11,062 nt of DNA from a bacterium. GTDB taxonomy: Bacteria; Bacteroidota; Ignavibacteria; Kapaibacteriales; UBA961. The notes below the pieces were generated by a model that saw nothing but the letters and a program-made list of their open reading frames with translations, did no database searches and was not told the DNA's origin. Shown in pieces: positions 1 through 6,313 of this stretch (positions within the stretch are counted from its first letter, which is position 1; each line of letters begins with the position of its first letter). The stretch is from positions 1 through 11,062 of the forward strand of contig JALHLL010000112.1 in NCBI GenBank assembly GCA_022844575.1, written 5' to 3'. The position numbers were made by a program, and so were the translations under genes.

Positions 1-1
1 A

Positions 2-322
2 GGTGGTAGAATTACATTAGAAAATGTTGAGGAGGAAATCTTACGTCTCAAAAAAGCGTGGAATTGTAGTAGTGATTCTAACCCGGTACATATTATAACC
101 AAGTACTGCTCAGAGGAAGTAATTAACTCATTAGACTTGTTTGATGCTGTTCAGTTAGCGGGAGTTATAGACATCTGTTTAAAATCGGAATCCATTGCAG
201 ATGCAGGCAGAAAACTATTTGCACACTCTCGTGATAAAAAAAGAAATTCTAATGATAGTGACAGACTTGCAAAATATCTGAAGAGATTCGGTCTAAACTG
301 GTTGAACTTACATTCCCAATAA
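2..322 (+). CDS. rtcR: RtcR-type sigma-54-dependent transcriptional activator, C-terminal part only
   Basis: The reading frame is open from the window edge to a TAA at 320-322, giving 106 residues of a protein that is normally about 530. RtcR proteins have an N-terminal CARF-like sensor domain, a sigma-54 AAA+ domain and a C-terminal helix-turn-helix, and they switch on the rtcBA RNA-ligase/cyclase genes. What is visible is the end of the AAA+ region (GGRITLENVEEEILRLKKAW) and the DNA-binding tail: LFDAVQLAGVIDIC, then AGRKLFAHSRDKK, then the RtcR-typical ending NDSDRLAKYLKRFGLNW. That ending is what separates RtcR from NtrC or PspF relatives. An internal TTG at 137 is not the start, because the homology continues upstream of it. 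The sensor and ATPase domains and any rtcB gene lie outside the window, so I cannot tell whether the protein is intact. The identification rests on remembered family sequence. Confidence 0.82.
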   Translation, partial: GGRITLENVEEEILRLKKAWNCSSDSNPVHIITKYCSEEVINSLDLFDAVQLAGVIDICLKSESIADAGRKLFAHSRDKKRNSNDSDRLAKYLKRFGLNWLNLHSQ

Positions 323-336
323 TCTCAAATCAACAT

Positions 337-368
337 AAAAAAAGGTCGCTCCTAAAGGAGCGACCTTT
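337..368 (-). terminator. Strong intrinsic terminator of the OmpA-like gene, probably shared with rtcR
   Basis: There is a perfect 12-bp stem, AAAGGTCGCTCC (341-352) paired with GGAGCGACCTTT (357-368), around a TAAA loop. Read on the minus strand it is followed by seven T (complement of A337-343), the classic rho-independent form, and it lies 24 bases past the stop of the OmpA-like gene. On the plus strand it also follows the rtcR stop by 18 bases, but the trailing sequence there is TTTAAATTC, so it would work less well in that direction. It separates two convergent genes. Confidence 0.85.
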
Positions 369-391
369 AAATTCATCAAGAAATACTCGTT

Positions 392-2065
392 TTATTTAGT
401 TCTTGTGAACTCAATACGACGGTTTTTCTGTTTGCCTTCATCCGTATCATTCGGAGCAATTGGAGAATCAGGACCAAAACCTTTAGTTGCAATTCTCGAT
501 GCTTTTACACCTCTTGACACTAACCAAGCTTTTACAGACTCAGCACGATCAGCAGAAAGTTTCATGTTCTTTTCTCGTCTGCCAACATTATCTGTGTGAC
601 CGCCAATCATTACTTCTACATCAGGATTCTCCAACAATCCTTCAAGTGCTTTCGTAAGAATTTGTTCCGATTCAGGTAACAAACGTGATTTACCGGTTTC
701 AAACACAACACCTTCCAATACCATTGCACGACCAACTTGCTCAACGAGTTGTTTTTTCTTCTCGATATCGTCGTTAGCATCCAAAGGATTAGTACCACGT
801 TTAACTTCTACACCATCGGCTACAGTACCACCGTCGGTATCAGGGTTATTCGGGTTTGTTTTGTACGTATTAACCTCTTCACCATCACGAAGCGTATCAC
901 CGTCGGTATCAGGATTTGTCGGATTAGTTTTCGAAGTGTTGATTTCTACATTATCATACAAGCCGTCCTGATCAGTATCTTTATTTAACGGATCGGTTTT
1001 ATGTTTTTTAACCTCATCACCGTCGCTTAATGTATCGCCATCAGTATCTGCTTTTAATGGATCGGTTTTGTAGTTTTTCACTTCTTCACCATCATTCAAG
1101 CCGTCACCATCGGTATCCATTTTCTTCGGATCGGATTTGACTTTATCAACTTCGTCACCGTCTGTTAAACCATCACCGTCTGAATCAGCTTTTTTCGGAT
1201 CAGTATCGGTATCATTGACTTCTCTGCCGTCTTTCAATCCATCACCATCAGTATCTGAGTTGAGTGGGTTCGTTTCATATTTGTCAACTTCCTTACCATC
1301 GCTTAAACCGTCACCATCAGTATCAGGATTATTAGGATTAGTCCCAATCCTCTGTTCTTCATTATCGCTCAAACCGTCACCATCAGTATCACCATCTCCA
1401 TTATCTAAAGCAACATTAAATGTAAGAACACCGGTCCAATAACCATCATAGACATCATCCAAAGCAGCGTTCATCCTGTCATTTAATGAGCCATTACCAC
1501 CTACCGCAAGATTTATACCTATTGAACGGTTAAAGTAATGTGTAAGACCAACACCAAAAGGGAAATGTATCCCTACACCTTTGTGATCGTCTTTTGTAGG
1601 TAAAACACCATTAATACTGTCAGGCGATACAACAGTATTGTTATATATGTGAAAGCCTAATCCCCCATAAATATAAGGTGCCCAATTCTCTTGATTGCCC
1701 GTAGGATAGTAACGTAAACGTAAATCCGTAGCAATTAAATTCGATTTGAAACCATAAAGAACATTTTTCGGTTCCTTAACGCCAAGAGTAACATAACTGA
1801 TGCCGAGTTCAGGAGCAAAATAATAACCGAATCCATGTGCGAAAGACCTGCTAAAGGCATGACGCCATAAAAAGGTTGCACGTCCTTCAAATGTTAGCTC
1901 GCGTTCATGAGACCGGACTTCATTTATACCGTAAACCAAGCCCCCACCTATACCAAGTACAACCGACGGATTAGGCGCATTTGGGTCTGTTCCCTGAGCA
2001 AGAACACGCGAACCGAATGCTGTAACTGTAATAATGAATAAAAATATTTTGTAGAATCTTTGCAT
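392..2065 (-). CDS. Secreted OmpA-family protein with an N-terminal barrel and nine thrombospondin type 3 repeats
   Basis: This is a 557-residue outer-membrane protein that probably ties the outer membrane to peptidoglycan. Residues 1-23 are a signal peptide, with likely cleavage after VLA before QGTDP. Residues about 34-220 are glycine- and aromatic-rich alternating strands typical of an OmpA-like beta-barrel. Residues 226-431 are nine DTDGDGLxDGxEV repeats of the calcium-binding thrombospondin type 3 kind. Residues about 450-555 are an OmpA C-terminal domain with GGHTDNVG and LSADRAESV; by alignment with Acinetobacter OmpA, D492 and R507 are the residues that grip diaminopimelate. I chose the ATG at 2065 because a GGAG lies six bases upstream and the signal peptide begins there; the frame stays open to an ATG at 2173, but that 36-residue extension would bury the signal peptide. 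The gene appears to be transcribed alone and ends at the hairpin at 337-368. The domain calls are firm; the exact ligand and the role of calcium are inferred from the family. Confidence 0.9.
   Translation of the reverse strand: MQRFYKIFLFIITVTAFGSRVLAQGTDPNAPNPSVVLGIGGGLVYGINEVRSHERELTFEGRATFLWRHAFSRSFAHGFGYYFAPELGISYVTLGVKEPKNVLYGFKSNLIATDLRLRYYPTGNQENWAPYIYGGLGFHIYNNTVVSPDSINGVLPTKDDHKGVGIHFPFGVGLTHYFNRSIGINLAVGGNGSLNDRMNAALDDVYDGYWTGVLTFNVALDNGDGDTDGDGLSDNEEQRIGTNPNNPDTDGDGLSDGKEVDKYETNPLNSDTDGDGLKDGREVNDTDTDPKKADSDGDGLTDGDEVDKVKSDPKKMDTDGDGLNDGEEVKNYKTDPLKADTDGDTLSDGDEVKKHKTDPLNKDTDQDGLYDNVEINTSKTNPTNPDTDGDTLRDGEEVNTYKTNPNNPDTDGGTVADGVEVKRGTNPLDANDDIEKKKQLVEQVGRAMVLEGVVFETGKSRLLPESEQILTKALEGLLENPDVEVMIGGHTDNVGRREKNMKLSADRAESVKAWLVSRGVKASRIATKGFGPDSPIAPNDTDEGKQKNRRIEFTRTK
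773..1390 (-). repeat. Nine tandem thrombospondin type 3 units, mostly 69 bp each
   Basis: These encode residues 226-431 of the OmpA-like protein. Unit 1 is 22 residues; units 2 to 8 are exactly 23 residues (69 bp) each, so the DNA has a regular period. Each unit has the form DTDGDGLxDGxEVxxxxTxPxxx with acidic side chains placed for calcium binding. Units 6 and 8 read DGDT instead of DGDG. Unit 7 reads DQDGLYDNVEI. Unit 9 is a degenerate cap (DTDGGTVADGVEV). Synonymous drift between units means the copies are not recent perfect duplications, although short identical stretches remain. Confidence 0.9.
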
Positions 2066-2071
2066 AGAATG

Positions 2072-2075
2072 CTCC
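2072..2075 (-). promoter_or_regulatory. Ribosome binding site that fixes the OmpA-like start
   Basis: The minus strand reads GGAG, then CATTCT, then ATG at 2065. This is one of the few clear Shine-Dalgarno sequences in the window and supports the internal ATG over the upstream one at 2173. Confidence 0.65.
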
Positions 2076-2265
2076 GAAAAGTGTATAAAGAAAAGTCTTA
2101 TTCTAATATGAAGTAGGAAAAATACCGCCATACATTGGCAGAATTGTAACAATTTGTGACACCAATACCGCAAATATACGATAAATTCAGAGTGGATATA
2201 TCGGTAATTACCCGTAAAAATGTAGTATTGATCTCAATATCCGTTAACAACTCGTGTTCGGAATT

Positions 2266-2526
2266 CTAAGCAGCTCTATCTAACTCTCTTAAAATTGCTG
2301 CCCTGATGGAGGGTTTCATTACTGTATTTTCAAGGTCATGATTCGCTAAAATACGCGCCAAAGTTACAGTAAGCGTTTCGGCAGGGATATGTTTATTGAG
2401 TAAAATTATCTTCTGATTGTTAAGGACACATGCCCCCCCCCTAAATGCACCTTTCTCACGTCTTACGGTGTATCCTAATGAACGTGCAATCTCCATCATA
2501 TCTTCCAATATCGTTTGTATTGTCAT
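2266..2526 (-). CDS. Small conserved protein of unknown function, 86 residues
   Basis: The protein is soluble, with no signal peptide or membrane segment. It has an N-terminal helix (ILEDMMEIARSLGYTVRREKG), a central FRGGACVLNNQKIILLNK segment that looks like two or three short strands, and a helical C-terminus with LARILANHDLENTVMKPSIRAAI. I recall similar 80-100 residue proteins with the LGYTVRxExGxFRGGxC...K.I.INK pattern in FCB-group genomes; all are uncharacterised as far as I know. It starts 11 bases after the stop of the membrane protein gene at 2538-3095 and on the same strand, so the two are probably co-transcribed. No Shine-Dalgarno sequence is visible before the ATG, so translation may be coupled to the upstream gene. 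A run of nine G falls in the codons for the Arg-Gly-Gly-Ala segment. The gene is likely real; its function is unknown. Confidence 0.75.
   Translation of the reverse strand: MTIQTILEDMMEIARSLGYTVRREKGAFRGGACVLNNQKIILLNKHIPAETLTVTLARILANHDLENTVMKPSIRAAILRELDRAA
2433..2441 (-). repeat. Homopolymer G9 tract inside the 86-residue gene
   Basis: Nine consecutive C on the plus strand read as AGG GGG GGG GCA on the coding strand (Arg-Gly-Gly-Ala, residues 29-32). GGG and AGG are poor choices in an AT-rich genome where GGA, GGT and AGA are available. Tracts of this length can slip during replication. A change of one G would shift the frame in the first third of the protein. Confidence 0.9.
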
Positions 2527-2537
2527 AATCTAAATTA

Positions 2538-3095
2538 TCAACGGTTTTTCAAATCATCACTTATAACATTGTCATCTGTTTTATCAAGTGGTCTGAATGC
2601 GAATAAAATCAATGATGTGATATAAGCCATCATTGTTAAAGTACTTGCTTGGCTTGTAAATGAGTCGGGCGAGAATTTTTTGAAAAAAATATCGGATAAA
2701 CCCGCGTTAATAGTGTGGGTATCTGCTGAGGATTGTAGGGTTTTGACAAGTTCGATATCAAACAAAATCAGATAAACCTCTGCAGGAATTGCAAGCATAA
2801 ACAAGGCAACAATCATAAATAACCACCCCCTCTTTTTTAGCATGCTTATATTCCGAAACAACAGAAATAGCATGCCTATACAAACTAAAGCATAACCTGT
2901 AATCGTGTAGAAAGCGGTAAGTGTGTATAATCTGATTGTATTATTAACAAATATAGCGTCCGAACTCGGTTTTTGTATGAGCGTTCCGGGAATAAATATA
3001 TCGAATGCTATAGCATTGCGAATAACCGATCCACCCAGCCATACAATGATACCAAGAATGGTAAAAGTTAGGAACAATTTAACCAATGGCTTCAT
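2538..3095 (-). CDS. Four-helix integral membrane protein of unknown function
   Basis: The protein has 185 residues. Hydrophobic segments lie at about 7-29 (LFLTFTILGIIVWLGGSVI), 56-82 (YTLTAFYTITGYALVCIGML), 90-112 (GWLFMIVALFMLAIPAEVYLI) and 150-168 (LTMMAYITSLILFAF). Two more polar stretches are long enough to be exposed loops: residues 30-55, and 113-149 with KTLQSSADTHTINAGLSDIFFKKF. The C-terminus is short and charged (KTDDNVISDDLKNR). I recognise no catalytic motif or named family. It is the first gene of an apparent two-gene unit with the 86-residue protein 11 bases downstream, and it is divergent from the PP2C phosphatase gene across about 200 bases. The ATG at 3095 has only a weak AGGTTGG upstream. 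It could be a small envelope or stress-related membrane protein, but nothing in the sequence shows which. Confidence 0.75.
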   Translation of the reverse strand: MKPLVKLFLTFTILGIIVWLGGSVIRNAIAFDIFIPGTLIQKPSSDAIFVNNTIRLYTLTAFYTITGYALVCIGMLFLLFRNISMLKKRGWLFMIVALFMLAIPAEVYLILFDIELVKTLQSSADTHTINAGLSDIFFKKFSPDSFTSQASTLTMMAYITSLILFAFRPLDKTDDNVISDDLKNR

Positions 3096-3132
3096 GGTTC
3101 CAACCTGAAGATTTTAAAAAAGTAAGATTCAC

Positions 3133-3162
3133 TATAGAGAACAAAGTTCAATATATTGTCAA
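3133..3162 (-). promoter_or_regulatory. Possible promoter for the 3095-2266 gene pair
   Basis: On the minus strand there is a perfect TTGACA at 3162-3157, then 18 bases, then TCTATA at 3138-3133, about 38 bases before the ATG at 3095. The -35 is good and the -10 is poor. In Bacteroidota-type genomes the TTGACA form is less informative, so this is tentative. Confidence 0.3.
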
Positions 3163-3239
3163 TTGCAAGAGTATGCTGCAACAACTCTCGCAGAAATGCG
3201 TTACAAAAATAGCTATTTCCTACAGATTCCTATGCTCAT

Positions 3240-3271
3240 TTTGCGATATTGCTCGAGGAACGATACTTTTG
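3240..3271 (+). promoter_or_regulatory. Bacteroidota-type promoter for the PP2C phosphatase gene
   Basis: TTTG at 3240-3243, then 20 bases, then TACTTTTG at 3264-3271 matches the Bacteroidota primary sigma consensus (-33 TTTG, 19-21 bases, -7 TAnnTTTG) exactly. Transcription would begin near 3278 and leave a leader of about 15 bases before the ATG at 3293. The leader has no clear Shine-Dalgarno sequence, which is common in this group. Confidence 0.6.
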
Positions 3272-3292
3272 TGAAAAGAAATGATGATATAA

Positions 3293-5761
3293 ATGATTCC
3301 AATTAGACCATCCAAACCAACTACACTTTACTCCTTGTTGATTATAAGTGTCCTTTTTTTCGTTTCCTATATTACTCTTGATCGCTACTGGAGGATTCTG
3401 CCGGATGATCCGTCTCTCGCAAATAATTATATAGCAACAGGAGATTCCTTAGTTGCGAAGCTTGGTATTTCTCGTGATTCTCTTGTCGTATCATACAGAC
3501 CGCTTGCGGAAAGAGAAATAGTAACAACACTATCCGACCGTTTAGGGACAGCAGAAGCTCGTAGGTATTTGGCGAATAAAAAACTCTCGACCGTCTCCTT
3601 CCAAATTTCAGTGCGCCGAAGAACAGCAAAAGATAGGAATGTTAACTTCTCGCTTGGAAACAATGCTTTAGGCGATAGAACGAAATCGAAAACGGAAAGA
3701 ACTTTATTGTTTTCAGCAATCATCTCTATGGATGGTACGCTTTATGAATTTTCTTATCCATTACAACAAATTCCTTCTGATGCCGATTCAAGCAAGGCGT
3801 TCGCAATATTTGAGAAAGAGCTACCAAACAGAATAAAGAAAGTTTCTCCGATTTGGTATCCCGATAGTGTTGTTTCGGAAGAAAGGTCTTTTCACTATTG
3901 GGCTACAATTGAGAAGCATCAATATCATAGGTTGAAAGCGAATTTAATACTAACCCCTCCTCCGGACAAGCAATCAAACGACTCTTTGTGGCATGGAACA
4001 TGGTCATTAACGAATGATGCAGGACCTGTACCGTCCGAAAGTCTGACATCTCTTTCTGTAAAAGTACTCAATTATGTTTTTGTAGGAATTTTATTCATCT
4101 CATTGCTTGCAATGATTGTTGTATTTATTGTTCAATTACGAAATAGGATTGTCAGTCTATGGGTATTGTTATGGTTGTCAATCTCCATTACTATATATTT
4201 TGTTCTCGCTCAGACAACTTTGTTACCATCAATGTTATGGTATGAGCTTATCGTACTCATCTTTTTTAACTTCATATTTCTTGGTTTTTTGTTGGGAGCC
4301 ATTCCCTTAAGCGGTTTAATCGCTCTCGCACAAAAAACATTTCCGGAAAAATTTTATACACTACTTCGCTTAACACGAAAACCTTGGAATTCCTATTATG
4401 TCGGCAGATCGGCAATATTGGGAGTGGCAGCGGGCATAATTTCATCAGCAATCTACCCTATCCTTTTTGCTGTTTCAGAAAAACTCGGAACAGATAGACT
4501 ATATGCAGGCGAAGCATTTCCCGGTGGTTTGATTATGATGATGGGTAGTTTACCTTTTACATTAAGCACCGCTCTTCTTTTTATACCTGTGATAGGGTTG
4601 GCAATGGCATTGCCCGGGGTAACATTAGGGTTGTTACGTTTTCCGCAACGTTATAAATACATTGCTGCAATGATACTCACATGTATTTATTCAGTTGCAA
4701 TTTCCACATTACAAGGTGATGCCGGTTTACCTTCATTGACGGAATCGTTTCTGGGTGGTATCCTTACATTCGGAACATTAATGATAGGCGATGTACTTGC
4801 CGTTTTAATTTCACAATTCGTTGCTACTACTTTAATGTTTATACCGGCTATGCATACGCATGAATCCTTATGGATATATTTCGGTATTGTATGGCTCTGG
4901 ATATTGGGTGCTTGTGTTTTGGCATTTATAAGAACACCTGAAAGGGTTGAAGAAGAAGACTATAAACCTGATTATTTAATTCGATTTGAGGATGAACAAA
5001 GATTGCGCGATGAAGTAGCTGCAGCAAAAGTTGTCCAGCAAAGATTATTGCCTTCTAAAATGCCTCAATTTCCTGCCATTGATATTGCGGCATATTGTTT
5101 ACCTGCCTTTGAAGTAGGTGGCGATTATTATGACTTTTTCCCGTTAAATGAAAAACAGCTTGGAGTACTTATAGCGGATGTTTCCGGAAAAGGAATGTCA
5201 GCCGCATTTTATATTACATTGGCTAAAGGTGTTATCGTTTCACAAATACATCAATCTCCATCTCCTGCAGAGGTATTAAAAAGGGTTAATCGTTTATTAT
5301 TTGAAACTATGGAACGCGGTAAATTTATTTCTATGATTTATGGCGTTTTTGACGTTTCGACTATGCAATTTATCTATGCTCAGGCAGGGCATAATCCTAT
5401 TGTTGTAAGAACTTCATATAATGGTAAAGCAACACCGCTTGAAGTTCGTGGTTTGGCTTTAGGGCTTGACAAAGGTTCACTTTTCGATAAATCTATAATT
5501 GACACAACTATTGATTTGGCTTCAGGTGATGCTATTATTCTTTATACAGATGGTGTTGTCGAAGCAATGAATAATGATAAATTAGAATACGGTATGGATA
5601 GTTTTATTGCGGCTATACAGCGGTATGCCGGTACTGCTCCTACTTTATTAAATGCAATTATTCAAGATGTAAAGGCATTTATCGGTAAATCGAAACAGCA
5701 TGATGATATTACGGTGATAGTAATTCGAAGACCGGAAGGTATTACGACACCTTTACTGTAA
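3293..5761 (+). CDS. Membrane-anchored SpoIIE/RsbU-type PP2C serine phosphatase
   Basis: This 822-residue protein has four parts. A first membrane helix lies at about 12-30. Residues about 31-257 form a largely polar, presumably extracytoplasmic region I do not recognise. A multi-helix membrane block runs from about 258 to 544, followed by a charged linker with EDEQRLRDEVAAAK. The phosphatase domain covers about 576-815. All SpoIIE-family motifs are present: VVQQRLLPSKMP, GGDYYDFF (D611, D614), ADVSGKGMSAAF (D629), AGHNP (699-702 region), LALGL, LYTDGVVEA (D753) and HDDIT (D804, D805). The acidic residues that hold the two metal ions are intact, so it should be active. Such enzymes dephosphorylate anti-anti-sigma factors in partner-switching pathways; no anti-sigma or STAS-domain partner is encoded in this window. 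A stop codon (TAA 3290-3292) directly precedes the ATG, so no earlier start exists in this frame. The catalytic call is firm, while the input signal and target are unknown. Confidence 0.93.
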   Translation: MIPIRPSKPTTLYSLLIISVLFFVSYITLDRYWRILPDDPSLANNYIATGDSLVAKLGISRDSLVVSYRPLAEREIVTTLSDRLGTAEARRYLANKKLSTVSFQISVRRRTAKDRNVNFSLGNNALGDRTKSKTERTLLFSAIISMDGTLYEFSYPLQQIPSDADSSKAFAIFEKELPNRIKKVSPIWYPDSVVSEERSFHYWATIEKHQYHRLKANLILTPPPDKQSNDSLWHGTWSLTNDAGPVPSESLTSLSVKVLNYVFVGILFISLLAMIVVFIVQLRNRIVSLWVLLWLSISITIYFVLAQTTLLPSMLWYELIVLIFFNFIFLGFLLGAIPLSGLIALAQKTFPEKFYTLLRLTRKPWNSYYVGRSAILGVAAGIISSAIYPILFAVSEKLGTDRLYAGEAFPGGLIMMMGSLPFTLSTALLFIPVIGLAMALPGVTLGLLRFPQRYKYIAAMILTCIYSVAISTLQGDAGLPSLTESFLGGILTFGTLMIGDVLAVLISQFVATTLMFIPAMHTHESLWIYFGIVWLWILGACVLAFIRTPERVEEEDYKPDYLIRFEDEQRLRDEVAAAKVVQQRLLPSKMPQFPAIDIAAYCLPAFEVGGDYYDFFPLNEKQLGVLIADVSGKGMSAAFYITLAKGVIVSQIHQSPSPAEVLKRVNRLLFETMERGKFISMIYGVFDVSTMQFIYAQAGHNPIVVRTSYNGKATPLEVRGLALGLDKGSLFDKSIIDTTIDLASGDAIILYTDGVVEAMNNDKLEYGMDSFIAAIQRYAGTAPTLLNAIIQDVKAFIGKSKQHDDITVIVIRRPEGITTPLL

Positions 5762-5766
5762 TCGTA

Positions 5767-6304
5767 TCAGATGTGAATTACACTGAAATTTGTTGACAGA
5801 TAATTAAAGATTTCCGGTTGCCCTTTGAGCCGTGATTTTTTTATAAATGAACAGTTGGTCGTTTTTAATTTCAAAACCCGATGTGGTTGATGACTGTTGT
5901 ATAATTGAAAGTTTCTTCTACCTATTATTCCGCTATTTTAACGAGGGTAATACACGCCTTAAACCGAATTACTTTTTCATAGTTCGATTTTTCGTTCAGC
6001 TAAAGTATTTCTATAAGGATCACCATTCCCGACCATGCTAATCTTTACCTGACTCTTTGTCGATAAACTAATATATTCTTGACTACAATACCGGAGTCCT
6101 CTATTACTATGGTAGATCAATGGAGTTTTGTCCTCCCCATTCTTCAATGCATCCGATAAGCAAAAGACATCGTATCACTACTCATAACCGATGAGACGGC
6201 ATTGTTATTATTTTACGACTATAGGCGTCGGTAACCATATTCAGATAACAAGCATGCTCATCTGTTTTCGGATATGTAATATCGTTTACCCATACCTGCC
6301 AATT
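5767..6304 (-). pseudogene. Decayed IS3-family transposase (OrfB, rve integrase domain), truncated and frameshifted
   Basis: Translating the minus strand in two frames recovers the integrase core. From 6304 down to a TGA at 6184-6182: NWQVWVNDITYPKTDE, then CYLNMVTDAYSRKII, which is the IS3 block holding the first catalytic Asp. After a frame change, 6120 down to a TGA at 5979-5977 gives LIYHSNRGLRYCSQEY, then VKISMVGNGDPYRNTLAER, matching the family's LIHHSDRGxQYCSxEY and KISMxGNGDPYxNAxAE. The second catalytic Asp (HSDRG) is Asn here, while the Glu of LAER is kept. Further stops follow; then YNSHQPHRVL recalls the YNxxRPHxxL motif, and the frame closes at 5767. The N-terminal part of the transposase and all of OrfA are missing: the homology begins about ten bases from the stop of the neighbouring haloperoxidase-like gene. 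The gene cannot make an active enzyme. The family match comes from memory of the motifs. Confidence 0.85.
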
Positions 6305-6307
6305 ACA
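5772..6307 (-). mobile_element. Remnant of an IS3-family insertion sequence, 3' part only
   Basis: The remnant fills almost the whole space between the PP2C gene and the haloperoxidase-like gene. Its right end probably lies at about 5772-5799, where the plus strand starts TGTGAATTACACTG and continues AAATTTGTTGACAG; TG at the tip is usual for IS3 elements, and the transposase frame ends there. The left end and the first half of the element are absent, so target duplications cannot be judged. Nothing else is visible in this stretch apart from the weak hairpin at 5815-5842. Confidence 0.7.
5815..5842 (+). terminator. Possible terminator of the PP2C phosphatase gene
   Basis: A short stem CGGTT (5815-5819) pairs with AGCCG (5828-5832), with one G-T pair, around an 8-base loop, followed by TGA and seven T. 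The stem is weak, and it lies inside the 3' part of the transposase remnant, so it may be a coincidence or a secondary use of mobile DNA. Confidence 0.35.
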
Positions 6308-6313
6308 AAATAA

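Noticed and set aside
773..1390. Regular repeats considered as a CRISPR array
   Set aside because: The repeats are in frame within a coding gene, diverge at the DNA level and have no constant repeat with unique spacers; they encode DTDGDG units.
1137..1442. 101-residue Ser/Pro-rich plus-strand frame
   Set aside because: It is the mirror of the repeat-coding region on the other strand, where repeated codons keep the antisense frame open.
2066..2173. Upstream extension of the OmpA-like gene to the ATG at 2173
   Set aside because: The added 36 residues would place an odd Cys/Phe-rich stretch before a good signal peptide, and GGAG supports the ATG at 2065.
2171..2178. TATATTTG on the minus strand as a Bacteroidota -7 box for the OmpA-like gene
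   Set aside because: The -7 match is exact, but no TTTG lies 19-21 bases upstream, so I did not call a promoter.
3086..3274. 62-residue plus-strand frame in the divergent promoter region
   Set aside because: It overlaps the start of the membrane protein gene and both promoter candidates, has no ribosome site and no recognisable sequence.
5768..5785. Small hairpin CAG-TGT/ACA-CTG just after the phosphatase stop
   Set aside because: It needs a bulged base, has no T-run, and lies at the likely right end of the IS remnant, so it is probably part of that end and not a terminator.
5847..6041. 64-residue plus-strand reading frame in the gap after the phosphatase gene
   Set aside because: It lies antisense to the IS3 transposase remnant, which explains the sequence better; no ribosome site and no protein-like pattern.
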